Source of the DNA: Halegenticoccus soli | Lineage (GTDB): Archaea; Halobacteriota; Halobacteria; Halobacteriales; Haloferacaceae | Length of the DNA: 64,000 nt | Direction of reading: 5' to 3' | Assembly: GCF_002844195.1 (NCBI RefSeq) | Contig: NZ_PEND01000004.1 | Span: forward strand, 434,001 to 498,000 | In this document: positions 1 through 7,924 of the stretch, one piece after another | Numbering within the stretch: the first letter of the stretch is position 1 | Layout: every line of letters begins with the position of its first letter | Notes under the pieces: generated by a model | The model's database searches: none | Told to the model about the DNA's origin: nothing | Seen by the model: the letters and a program-made list of their open reading frames with translations, nothing else | Made by a program: the position numbers and the translations under genes

Positions 1-63
1 GATACGCGCGCCCAGGGCACGGATTGAAAACGTTTTGACCCCGCCGGTCACACCTCCGGTGAG

Positions 64-765
64 ATGTACATCGTCATCGTCGGCGCCGGCAACATCGGCG
101 AGCCTCTCATCGAGATCGCCACCGCCGGCGGCAACGAGGTCGTCGTCATCGAACGCGACGAGCGGAAGGCCGAACGGGCGGCCGCGGAGTACGACTGCCT
201 CGTCCTCAACGACGACGCGACGGTGAGGGACACGCTCATCGACGCCGGGGCCGACCGCGCCGACGCCCTCATCTCGACGACGGACCAGGACGCCACGAAC
301 ATCATGGTCTGTCTGCTCGGCAGCGAACTCGAGATCCCCCACATCGTGTCCGTCGTCCACAACCCCGACCACATGGACCTGTTCCGCCGGATCGGGGTGA
401 ACACGATGGAGAACCCCCAGCGGCTCATCGCCGAGTACCTCTACCGGGCGGTCAAGCGCCCCTCCATCGTCGACTACATGCGCATCGGCGAGAAGGCCGA
501 GGTGTTCGAGATCCGCGTCGGCGACGACGCGCCCGTCGTCGGCATGACGATCCAGGAGGCGGCGCACGAGGGGCTCTTTCGGGACAGGATCCTCATCGTC
601 GCGGTCGAGCGCGCGGGCGAGACCGAACCGATCATGCCGCGCGGCGACACCGAGATCCGCGCCGGCGACCTGCTCACCGTCTACTCCGAGGAGGGCGCGA
701 CGCCGGCCGTGACCGACATCTTCGGTCACTTCGAGGACCACAGCCAGGCACAGGAACCGCGCTGA
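64..765 (+). CDS. trkA: TrkA-type K+ uptake regulatory protein (one RCK unit)
   Basis: Cytoplasmic NAD(H)-binding regulator of the TrkH potassium channel encoded next. The 233-residue protein begins with a Rossmann fold: GAGNIG at residues 7-12 and an acidic residue ending strand 2 (VVIERDE). The RCK_N domain spans about 1-120. An RCK_C domain follows at about 140-220 (EVFEIRVGDDAPVVGMTIQEA). It has one RCK_N/RCK_C pair, about half the length of the second TrkA in this window. The stop codon is one base before the trkH start at 767, so the two are surely co-transcribed. A weak AT-rich element (about 23-38) lies 27 bases before the start and may be the TATA box. Confidence 0.93.
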   Translation: MYIVIVGAGNIGEPLIEIATAGGNEVVVIERDERKAERAAAEYDCLVLNDDATVRDTLIDAGADRADALISTTDQDATNIMVCLLGSELEIPHIVSVVHNPDHMDLFRRIGVNTMENPQRLIAEYLYRAVKRPSIVDYMRIGEKAEVFEIRVGDDAPVVGMTIQEAAHEGLFRDRILIVAVERAGETEPIMPRGDTEIRAGDLLTVYSEEGATPAVTDIFGHFEDHSQAQEPR

Positions 766-766
766 G

Positions 767-2452
767 ATGTCTCGCCACGTCTCGCGTCGCCGCGGTCGGC
801 GCAGCACCGTCGCGGGGGTCCCGGCGGACCTGGCGACGATCGCGCGCGACGTCGGGTCCCTGCTCGCCATGCAGGCGGCGCTCATGACCGTCACGGTCGG
901 CGTCGCCGCGGTCTTCGGCGAATGGTACGCGGCGCTCGCGTTCCTCGTCGCGGGCGGCCTGACGGCCGGGGTCGGGCTCGGCGCGCGGCGGCTGTTCGCC
1001 GAAGCTCCCAATCCGCGGGCCAAACACGGCATGATCATCGCCGCCGCCGGGTGGCTGTCGACGGCCGCCTTCGGGGCGCTGCCGTTCCTGTTCGCGGCGC
1101 ACTTCGTGCCCACCGAGGCGATGCAGTCGTACGTCCCCGCGGGGGCGGACTACGCGCAGTCGAGCCTGATCTACTTCCGGAACCCGCTCCACGCCCTGTT
1201 CGAGAGCATGAGCGGGTGGACCGGCAGCGGCCTCACCATGGCGGTCCACGAGCCGTCGCTCCCGCGGTCGATCCAGTGGTGGCGCTCTCTCATCCAGTGG
1301 GTGGGCGGCGTCGGCGTGATCGTCCTCACGGTGTCGATACTCGCGCGCCCGGGGAGCGGGAGCTACGCGCTCTACCGGGGCGAGGCCCGCGAGGAGAAGA
1401 TCCACCCGAGCGTCATCTCCACGGTTCGCACCGTCTGGAAGATCTTCGTGCTCTACACGGTTATCTCGGTGGTGGCGCTCTTCGCGGCGATCCGCGCGAG
1501 CGACTACGGGTCGCAGCTCCCGCTCCGGGAGGCGGGGTGGCAGGCGCTCAACCACGCGATGACCGGGCTCGCGACCGGCGGGTTCAGCGTCACCGACAAC
1601 TCCATCGCGACGTACAACTCGCCGCTCGTCGAGGGCGTCCTCCTGCCGATCATGACCCTCGGGGCGATCGCGTTCCCCATCCACTACGTCGTTCTCGAGG
1701 ACAGGAACCTCCGGCTGCTCGCGTCCGACCTCCAGACGCGGTGGCTGTTCATCCTGTTCGCGGTGGGCTCGTTCCTCCTCGCGACGCAGAACGTCGTCGC
1801 GCTTCCCGCGACCGAGGCGGCGTTCACCGGCGGGGCCGACTGGCTCGGACTCCCCTCGCTCGGGCTGGTGACCGTCGCGCAGGCCGACGCGCTGCGCGAC
1901 TCCGTCTTTCAGTTCGTCAGCGCGCTCACCTGCACCGGCTTTCAGTCCTCGCCCATCGGGGAGTGGAGCGCGGGCGGGAAGCTCATCGTCTCCGGCGCGA
2001 TGGTGCTCGGCGGCGCGGCCGGGAGCACCGTCGGCGGGATCAAGATCATCCGCGGGTACACGATCGGGCGGGGGATCGCGTGGCAGTTCTCGCGCGTGTT
2101 CCTCCCGCCGAGCGCCGTCGTCGCGGCGAAGATCGACGGGCGCGTCCTCAACCGCGAGGAGATGGAACGGGAGTTCAGCGAGGCCGCGATCGTGAGCCTC
2201 CTGTGGCTGCTCGTCCTCGTCGCGAGCAGCGTCGTCCTCGTCAACCTCGCCGGCCCGGAGTTCGGCTACGCCGACGCCGTGTTCGAGGTGGCGAGCGCCC
2301 AGGGCAACGTCGGTCTGTCGACCGGCATCACGGGGCCGACGATGAACCCGCTCGCCGAGGGGATGTTCGTCCTGAACATGTGGATCGGGCGCCTGGAGAT
2401 CATTCCCGTGCTCGTGTTCCTCCGATCGGCGCTGTACGGCCTCGAACCGTGA
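767..2452 (+). CDS. trkH: TrkH family potassium uptake channel subunit
   Basis: Integral membrane K+ (possibly Na+/K+) channel subunit of the Trk/Ktr/HKT superfamily, 561 residues. The fold has four M1-P-M2 repeats. The pore loops are visible as MSGWTGSGLTM, MTGLATGGFSV, LTCTGFQSSP with the helix-breaking GGAAGSTVGG, and ASAQGNVGLSTG. The single filter glycine in each loop is the family hallmark. The N-terminus is Arg-rich (SRHVSRRRGRRS) before the first membrane helix. Translation is coupled to the upstream trkA. It ends 75 bases before a convergent second trkH, to which it is only distantly similar. Confidence 0.93.
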   Translation: MSRHVSRRRGRRSTVAGVPADLATIARDVGSLLAMQAALMTVTVGVAAVFGEWYAALAFLVAGGLTAGVGLGARRLFAEAPNPRAKHGMIIAAAGWLSTAAFGALPFLFAAHFVPTEAMQSYVPAGADYAQSSLIYFRNPLHALFESMSGWTGSGLTMAVHEPSLPRSIQWWRSLIQWVGGVGVIVLTVSILARPGSGSYALYRGEAREEKIHPSVISTVRTVWKIFVLYTVISVVALFAAIRASDYGSQLPLREAGWQALNHAMTGLATGGFSVTDNSIATYNSPLVEGVLLPIMTLGAIAFPIHYVVLEDRNLRLLASDLQTRWLFILFAVGSFLLATQNVVALPATEAAFTGGADWLGLPSLGLVTVAQADALRDSVFQFVSALTCTGFQSSPIGEWSAGGKLIVSGAMVLGGAAGSTVGGIKIIRGYTIGRGIAWQFSRVFLPPSAVVAAKIDGRVLNREEMEREFSEAAIVSLLWLLVLVASSVVLVNLAGPEFGYADAVFEVASAQGNVGLSTGITGPTMNPLAEGMFVLNMWIGRLEIIPVLVFLRSALYGLEP

Positions 2453-2527
2453 TGCACCGGCTCTCTCCCGCTCTCTCCGGGTCGAAGGCGGTCGCACTCT
2501 CGCTCCCGTCCGTCGGCCGCGGGGTGC

Positions 2528-4171
2528 TTATCGCCGCCAGTACTCCGGCGTGAGGAGGATCAGCACGGGGATGATCTCCAGCCGTCCGACCCACATCAGG
2601 GCGATCATGAACGCCTTCCCGAGATTCGAAAAGCCGAGGTAGCTCCCCATGGGCCCGACCGACCCGAACCCGGGCCCCACGTTGCCGAGCGTCGCGGCCA
2701 CGGCGCTCATCGACTCCAGCATGGTGAGCCGCTGTCCGACCCGGTCAGCGTCGACGAGCAGGACGGCCGTCGCGACGAAGAATATCACGAAGTACAGGAG
2801 CGTGAAAGCGTAGATGCCGCGGATCGCGCGCTCGTCCAGCGCGCGCCCGCCGAGCCGGACCGGCCGGACGGCCGCGGGGTGGGCGGTCGTGTACAGCTCG
2901 CGCCTGACGGACTTGACGATGACGTACCACCGGACGACCTTGATCGCGCCGCCGGTCGAGCCGGCCGAGCCGCCGATGAACATCGCAAAGAGCAGGAGGT
3001 ACTGGGGTGCCGGCCCCCAGGCGTTGAAATCCAGGCTCGCGTACCCCGTCGTCGTCATGATGGAGACGATCTGGAACGCCGCGTGGCGGACCGCCGGTTC
3101 GAGGTTCGCGACGATCGCCCCGCGGGCGTCGGAGAGGTACTGGGCATCGTACGTCCCGCCCGCCGGCACCTCCGCGACGAAGCCGACGCCCGTGAAAAGC
3201 AGCGCGCTCACGACGGCCGTGAGCGCCGCGAGGACGCCGAGGTAAAAGCGGAACTCCGAGTCGTCGGTCAGGCGCTCGGGATTGCCGGTGACCGCGCGCC
3301 AGATGAGCGCGAAGTTCGTGCCCGCGACGATCATGAAGGGGATGATGATCCACTGGGCGGCCGCCGAGAGGGCTTCGATGCTCCGCGCCTCGGGGGAGAA
3401 TCCGCCGGTCGGCATCGTCGTGAGGGCGTGCGCGACCGCGTTGTACAGGTAGAGGTTCTGATCGACGCCGGCCAGGTACAACCCGTACAGCAGCGCGATT
3501 TCGAGCGCGGTGAACCCCAGGTAGGCGACCCAGAGCGCCCGCGCCGTCTCGGCGATGCGCGGCGTGAGTTTTTCGATTCCGGGGCCGGGAGCCTCCGCGT
3601 CCATCAGCTGTGCGCCCCCGACGGACAGCTCGGGGAGGATTGCGACAGCGAGGACGACGATTCCCATCCCGCCGAGCCACTGGGTGAGCTGTCGCCACAT
3701 CATGACGCTGTACCCGTGTTTGTCGACGCTGATCTCGCCGAGCACCGTCGCCCCCGTCGTCGTGAAACCGCTCATGCTCTCGAACAGGGCGTTGAACGGG
3801 TTCCCGAGCGTCGACGTGGGCGCGACCGGCTCCATGAGTAGCGGCACGCCGTGGGCCGCGACGAGGTACGGGATCGCGCCGACGACCGCCACGGCCAGCC
3901 ACGTCAGCCCGACCATCAGGAACCCCTCCCGTGGACCGAGGTCGGGTTCCGGGCGGAGCCGTTCGAGCGCGACGCCGGAGGCGAGCGTGAGAAGCATCGT
4001 GACCGCGAACGGGACGACCGGCTCCCCGTAGACGAGAGCGACGACCACCGGGAGGAAGAGCGGCACGACCAGGTACTTCAGGACCGTCCCGACGAGGCTG
4101 AGGCTGTCGCGGTAATCGACGCGAAGCTTCGGAAACCCGAGGCTGATCGGCGACTCGACGCCCGACCTCAC
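2528..4171 (-). CDS. trkH: TrkH family potassium uptake channel subunit (second copy)
   Basis: Second K+ channel subunit, 547 residues, on the opposite strand and convergent with the first. Pore-loop motifs are MSGFTTTGATV, LTTMPTGGFSP, IMTTTGYASLD plus GGSAGSTGGAIKV, and AATLGNVGPGFG. The start is GTG at 4171; the first helix begins about residue 25. Its partner trkA lies directly upstream (4264-5601, same strand). The 92-base gap between them contains a TATA-like GCTTAAAG at about 4221-4230 (read on -), so trkH2 may have its own promoter. The sequence differs clearly from the 767-2452 copy, so this is an old paralogue, not a recent duplication. Confidence 0.92.
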   Translation of the reverse strand: MRSGVESPISLGFPKLRVDYRDSLSLVGTVLKYLVVPLFLPVVVALVYGEPVVPFAVTMLLTLASGVALERLRPEPDLGPREGFLMVGLTWLAVAVVGAIPYLVAAHGVPLLMEPVAPTSTLGNPFNALFESMSGFTTTGATVLGEISVDKHGYSVMMWRQLTQWLGGMGIVVLAVAILPELSVGGAQLMDAEAPGPGIEKLTPRIAETARALWVAYLGFTALEIALLYGLYLAGVDQNLYLYNAVAHALTTMPTGGFSPEARSIEALSAAAQWIIIPFMIVAGTNFALIWRAVTGNPERLTDDSEFRFYLGVLAALTAVVSALLFTGVGFVAEVPAGGTYDAQYLSDARGAIVANLEPAVRHAAFQIVSIMTTTGYASLDFNAWGPAPQYLLLFAMFIGGSAGSTGGAIKVVRWYVIVKSVRRELYTTAHPAAVRPVRLGGRALDERAIRGIYAFTLLYFVIFFVATAVLLVDADRVGQRLTMLESMSAVAATLGNVGPGFGSVGPMGSYLGFSNLGKAFMIALMWVGRLEIIPVLILLTPEYWRR

Positions 4172-4263
4172 GGTTCGACACGCTCCTGGCGGTACACATC
4201 CGGGTGTCTTCCGTCGCCGGCTTTAAGCTACTGAATCGGAACGTCCGGCCGGCCGTCCGGTGC

Positions 4264-5601
4264 TCAGAGTCTCTCGGCGACCTCGTCGACGACGGACGCG
4301 TCGGCGAACACGACGACGTGGTCCCCGACCCGAACGACCGTGTCGCCGCGAGGCGTGATGAGCTCCCGATCGCGGGTGATCGCCCCGATGACGACGCCGG
4401 CCGGGAGCGTTCCCACGGATTCCTGAATCGGGCGGTCGACGAGGGCGCTGTCGCGGTCGACTTCGATCTCCAGCACCTCCGCCTTGTCCGTCTCGATGAG
4501 CGCGACGTTCTCCGCGCCCCCGGCGTGGGTGAAGCGGGTGATCTCCTCGGCGACGACCTCCCGGGGGCTGATGCCGACGTTGACGCCGACGGCCTCGAAC
4601 AACTCGACGTAGGCGGTGGTGTCGATGACGGCCACCGTGCGCTCGACGCCGAGCCGCTGGGCGAGAAGCGAGACGAGGAGGTTCTTCTCGTCGGAGTCGA
4701 GCGCGGCGACGAGCATGTCCGCCTCGCCGACGTGCTCGCGCTCCAGGAAGGCGATGTCGGTGGCGTCGCTCTCCATGACGATCGTCCCGGGGAGGTCTTC
4801 GGCGAGTTCGCGGGCCCGGTCGTGATCCTGTTCGATGAGCCGCGGGTGGAAGTCCCGCTCTTCGAGGAGCCTGGCGACGTGGTAGCCGATCTCGCTGCCG
4901 CCGACGACGACCACCTCCTCGGCGGTCCCGGGCGACTCGTCGGGGGCGACGCTGCGCGCGAACTCCTGAACGCTCGTCGGGCTCCCGATGACGACGACGC
5001 GGTCGCCCGGCTGGATGACCGTCTCGCCGCGCGGGATCTCGACGCTCCCGTTCCGCAGGACGGCCGCGAAGGTGAGCGAGTCGAACCGGTCGGCCTCGCG
5101 GACCGTCTGATCCGCCACGGGGCTCTCCGCCGAGATCTCGAACTCCGCCATCTGGACCTTCCCGCCGGCGAACGGGTCCACGTCGCGCGCGGCGGGGAGA
5201 CCGACCACCCGGACGATGGCCTCCGCGGTCAGGAGGTTCGTACAGACCATGAAGTCGATGCCGAACGCCTTCTCGGAGCGCTCCCAGGTCCGGAGGTACT
5301 CGGTGTTCTTGATGCGGGCGATGGTGAACGCGTCGCTGATCGCCTTGGCGGTCGAGCAGGCGACGATGTTCGTCTCGTCGTCGTCCGTGCTCGCGATGAC
5401 CATGTCCGCGCGTTCGATGCCGGCGTTTTCGAGCGTCGAGACGGACGTTCCGTCGCCTTCGACGGCCAGCACGTCGAGCGAGTAGGTCAGATCCTCGACG
5501 CGGTTCGCGTCGCGTTCGACGACGACCACCTCGTGGTCCTCGTCAAGATCGCCAGCGATGCTCTCGCCGACCTGCCCCGCGCCGATGATGATCACGCGCA
5601 T
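4264..5601 (-). CDS. trkA: Trk system K+ transport protein TrkA (two RCK units)
   Basis: Cytosolic gating subunit for TrkH, 445 residues. Two tandem RCK_N/RCK_C units are visible. The first Rossmann motif is GAGQVG at residues 6-11, ending in VVVERD. The second begins near residue 230 with VVVVGGSEIG and ends in LIEQD. I chose the ATG at 5601 (MRVIIIGAGQVG) because this is the family N-terminus. The longer frame back to 5850 adds about 83 residues with no Rossmann character. An alternative ATG five codons upstream (5616) is possible. It is followed by trkH2 on the same strand, forming the second Trk module. Confidence 0.93.
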   Translation of the reverse strand: MRVIIIGAGQVGESIAGDLDEDHEVVVVERDANRVEDLTYSLDVLAVEGDGTSVSTLENAGIERADMVIASTDDDETNIVACSTAKAISDAFTIARIKNTEYLRTWERSEKAFGIDFMVCTNLLTAEAIVRVVGLPAARDVDPFAGGKVQMAEFEISAESPVADQTVREADRFDSLTFAAVLRNGSVEIPRGETVIQPGDRVVVIGSPTSVQEFARSVAPDESPGTAEEVVVVGGSEIGYHVARLLEERDFHPRLIEQDHDRARELAEDLPGTIVMESDATDIAFLEREHVGEADMLVAALDSDEKNLLVSLLAQRLGVERTVAVIDTTAYVELFEAVGVNVGISPREVVAEEITRFTHAGGAENVALIETDKAEVLEIEVDRDSALVDRPIQESVGTLPAGVVIGAITRDRELITPRGDTVVRVGDHVVVFADASVVDEVAERL

Positions 5602-5899
5602 TGGACGACGCACCATCCGTGCATACCCCGCCGTACTAGCGGCGACTGTATCACTATTTCCCTTCGACGGTCGAGGAGCGGGAACGGCCGCCGAGAGCGA
5701 CGGTGTGGCGAGATGGGAGCGACGGTGTGGCGAGACGGTGACGAGACGATCAGGATCGACGGGCGGCGAGAGTTTATCAGCGAGGACGGGACCAACTGCG
5801 GCCGTGCCCTGAGAAATCGGCGCGAGGGGGCACGCGGTCGCACGGCGCACCCCCTCGCGCGCGGTCGGCGCGCCGTCTGTTCGCCTCCGCTTCGCCCCG
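5602..5899. other. Intergenic region with a short tandem repeat
   Basis: About 300 bases lie between the start of trkA2 and the stop of the SRPBCC gene, both on the - strand. A 19-base unit (GAGCGACGGTGTGGCGAGA) occurs twice, at 5695-5713 and 5717-5735. An AT-rich stretch at about 5648-5659 is the only candidate TATA box for trkA2. I see no credible gene here. Confidence 0.5.
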
Positions 5900-6439
5900 T
5901 CAGATCTCGCTCGGGCGCTTGCGGACCGTCAGTTCCACGTCCCGATTTCTGCCTTCGAGATCCGCGACGATCCGCGCGACGATGCGCTCGGCCTCCTCGA
6001 GCACCTTCGGCCTGATCCGGGCGAGCACCCAGTCGAACGAGACGAACGCGGGCAGGTCGACCGCGCCGTCCCGCGCCGAGTCGGCATCGAACACGATCTC
6101 GAAGTACACCCGGCAGCCGGTCTCCGCGTCGGGGGGCGCGTCGGGCGGCAGTTCGGCGAGCGGTTCGATCCGCCAGCGACCGTGCGCGTGGATGTCCTTG
6201 ACGACCCGCCAGTCGATGCAGGCCGGGGGTTCGACGTCTGTCACCTCGGAGTGGGCGGTGTAGGTGAGTTTCCACCACGAAAACCGGAGCGCGTACCTGG
6301 TCCCCGGGGAGCCGTCGCCGTCGCTCCTGACCTCTTCGAGGTACTTCGAGTAGTCCGCGTAGCGCGGAAAGTCGATGAGAAAGTCGTACACCTCGTCGGG
6401 GGGGAGGTACACGACGGTCGAAACTACGATCTCGTCCAC
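5900..6439 (-). CDS. SRPBCC (START/polyketide-cyclase-like) family protein
   Basis: The 179-residue soluble protein has the SRPBCC/START-like pattern. It opens with a beta strand then a helix carrying the usual 'PPDEVYDFLIDFPRYADYSKYLEEV' type sequence. Then come antiparallel strands (TRYALRFSWWKLTYTAHSEVTDVE, CIDWRVVKDIHAHGRWRIEPL) and a long amphipathic C-terminal helix (KVLEEAERIVARIVADLEGR). Such proteins bind hydrophobic ligands in a deep cavity. The substrate cannot be deduced. Similar haloarchaeal proteins are annotated as polyketide cyclase/dehydrase or coenzyme Q-binding. It is transcribed away from the iron-transport gene at 6551. Confidence 0.82.
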   Translation of the reverse strand: MDEIVVSTVVYLPPDEVYDFLIDFPRYADYSKYLEEVRSDGDGSPGTRYALRFSWWKLTYTAHSEVTDVEPPACIDWRVVKDIHAHGRWRIEPLAELPPDAPPDAETGCRVYFEIVFDADSARDGAVDLPAFVSFDWVLARIRPKVLEEAERIVARIVADLEGRNRDVELTVRKRPSEI

Positions 6440-6517
6440 GCGCTCTGATTCGGGGGCGGCCCACTAAGCCTTGCGGGCGATCCGTTCCGACGGATTCGGC
6501 ACGCCTAAAGATCGACG

Positions 6518-6525
6518 GTTTTATG
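6518..6525 (+). promoter_or_regulatory. TATA box for the first iron-binding lipoprotein gene
   Basis: GTTTTATG is centred about 29 bases before the ATG at 6551, the spacing expected for a leaderless haloarchaeal transcript. Confidence 0.6.
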
Positions 6526-6528
6526 TCT

Positions 6529-6544
6529 TTTAGGCCTGCCTAAA
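6529..6544. promoter_or_regulatory. DtxR/IdeR-type iron operator 1
   Basis: TTTAGGCCTGCCTAAA has seven-base inverted arms around a CT centre. It lies between the TATA box and the start codon at 6551, where a bound repressor would block initiation. The core TTAGG-N4-CCTAA matches the operator core of DtxR-family metal-dependent repressors. The same core recurs at 7853-7866 and 12091-12116. A lone half-site CCTAAA lies at 6504-6509. Confidence 0.75.
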
Positions 6545-6550
6545 CGGATA

Positions 6551-7720
6551 ATGCAGCGACGCGAACTACTCGGCATCGGTGCGGGAGCCCTGACGACGGC
6601 GCTCGCCGGCTGTGCCGGCGGCGACGGCGAGTCCGACGGATCGACAGGCGACGGGAACGAGAGCGGCGGAACCGGAACGACCCAGCAGGACGGCTCCGGC
6701 GACGGAGGGGGGTCCTACACCGTCTCCATGGAGCCCGTCGGCGACGTCACGTTCGACGCGGTGCCGGAGAAGTGGCTCGTGTACGAGTCCGGCTACGCGG
6801 ACATGGGTGTGGCCCTCGGGCAGGCCGACGGGCTCCTCGCCGTCGGCAACAAGCCGCGGTACTACACCCGCTATTACGACGAACTCGACGGCGTGAACGT
6901 CGACCTCGGTTCGGTGAACCAGCTGCTCGGCGACAGCTACCAGATCGACAAGGAGCTGTTCTACGAACTCGACGCCGACGTGCACCTCGTCGACCCGAAC
7001 TGGCTCGTCAAGGGATCGTCGTTCGGCCTCGAACAGAAAGACGTCGACGAGATCCGCGAGAACGTCGCCCCGTTCATCGGCAACACGATCTTCCGCCGGA
7101 CGGACTCGTCGTGGCACACCTACCGCTACTACACGATGTACGAGGCGTTCGGGAAGGTCGCCGAGGTGTTCCAGGAGACGGAGCGCTACGAGGCGTTCAA
7201 GTCGTTCCACGACGACTACGTCTCGCGCGTCCAGTCGGAGCTCCCGAACGAGCGCCCGAACGCGCTTCTCACCTTCGCCGACGGCGACCAGCCCGAGGAG
7301 TTCTCCCCGTACCGCCTGACGGACAAGGGGACCAACAAGAAGCAGTTCCGCGACCTGGGCATCGAGGACGCCCTCACCGGCACGGGCGTGAAGGGTCTGT
7401 CGACGAGCGACCGCGGCACCATCGACTACGAGACCATGCTGGAAGTGGATCCCGACGTGCTGCTGGTGCGCGGCCACGAGACCAAGACGGCGGAGGAGTT
7501 CGAGAACACCGTCCTCTCGTTCATGAAGAACCACGACGTGGCGAGCGAGCTCACCGCCGTCAAGAACGACATGGTGTTCCGCGGCGGCCCGATCTACCAG
7601 GGCCCCATCCAGCACCTCTTCACGCTCGAACGCGCCGCGACCGATCTCTTCCCCGACACCTTCTCCGGCGAACTGTTCGACCGAAACGAGGTCGCGAAGA
7701 TCGTCGCCGGCGACGCCTGA
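6551..7720 (+). CDS. Iron/siderophore ABC transporter substrate-binding lipoprotein
   Basis: Extracellular receptor of a FecCD-type ABC importer, 389 residues (peripla_BP_2 family). The N-terminus is a twin-arginine lipoprotein signal: RRELLGIGAGALTTALAGC, with the lipobox cysteine near residue 21. A Gly/Ser/Asp-rich linker follows (about 22-55). The mature domain shows typical SBP strands (VTFDAVPEKWLVY, DADVHLVDPNW, DPDVLLVRG). The permease and ATPase follow at 7925 and 9082. It is paralogous to the receptor at 12115: both share YTVSMEP, VTFDAVPE, DKE-FYE-DADVHL-DPN, RDLGIE and IDYET-LEVDP. Expression is likely repressed by iron through the operator at 6529-6544. The exact ligand (ferric siderophore or haem) is not decided. 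Confidence 0.9.
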   Translation: MQRRELLGIGAGALTTALAGCAGGDGESDGSTGDGNESGGTGTTQQDGSGDGGGSYTVSMEPVGDVTFDAVPEKWLVYESGYADMGVALGQADGLLAVGNKPRYYTRYYDELDGVNVDLGSVNQLLGDSYQIDKELFYELDADVHLVDPNWLVKGSSFGLEQKDVDEIRENVAPFIGNTIFRRTDSSWHTYRYYTMYEAFGKVAEVFQETERYEAFKSFHDDYVSRVQSELPNERPNALLTFADGDQPEEFSPYRLTDKGTNKKQFRDLGIEDALTGTGVKGLSTSDRGTIDYETMLEVDPDVLLVRGHETKTAEEFENTVLSFMKNHDVASELTAVKNDMVFRGGPIYQGPIQHLFTLERAATDLFPDTFSGELFDRNEVAKIVAGDA

Positions 7721-7852
7721 CCGCCCGGCCGACGAACTGCGGACGGCGGACTCTCTCGCGCCGTCCGGCGAAGAGGGAGCCTAGGCGAGGGCGAACGTGT
7801 CCGCCGACGCACGGTCGCTCCGACTTTCAGGAACCGAAGCCCTTTTGCGGAG

Positions 7853-7866
7853 TTAGGTGAACCTAA
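7853..7866. promoter_or_regulatory. DtxR/IdeR-type iron operator 2
   Basis: TTAGGTGAACCTAA is a perfect six-base inverted repeat around GA and has the same core as the sites at 6529 and 12091. It ends five bases before an ATG at 7872, the same geometry as operator 1. That places the transcription start at or near 7872 rather than directly before the permease start. Confidence 0.75.
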
Positions 7867-7871
7867 AACCC

Positions 7872-7922
7872 ATGCAAACGGAACGGCTCCGGGAACCGAC
7901 GTGCCGCCGGGAGGGCCGGTAA
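7872..7922 (+). other. Possible 16-codon leader ORF before the FecCD permease
   Basis: An ATG at 7872 opens a frame of 16 codons (MQTERLREPTCRREGR) ending in TAA at 7920-7922, two bases before the permease GTG at 7925. It sits exactly where a leaderless transcript controlled by operator 2 would begin. It could be a translated, coupled leader peptide. It could also be the displaced N-terminus of the permease, separated by an indel. Confidence 0.35.
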
Positions 7923-7924
7923 CC

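Noticed and set aside
674-2497. Long antisense reading frames over many genes (for example 607 codons opposite trkH, 603 codons at 4204-6015, 1540 codons at 48420-53042).
   Set aside because: They are Arg/Pro/Ala-rich shadows expected in very GC-rich DNA, without family motifs, and lie opposite or across well-supported genes.
5602-5850. The 83-residue N-terminal extension of the second TrkA.
   Set aside because: No Rossmann or halophilic character; the family start is MRVIIIGAGQVG at 5601.
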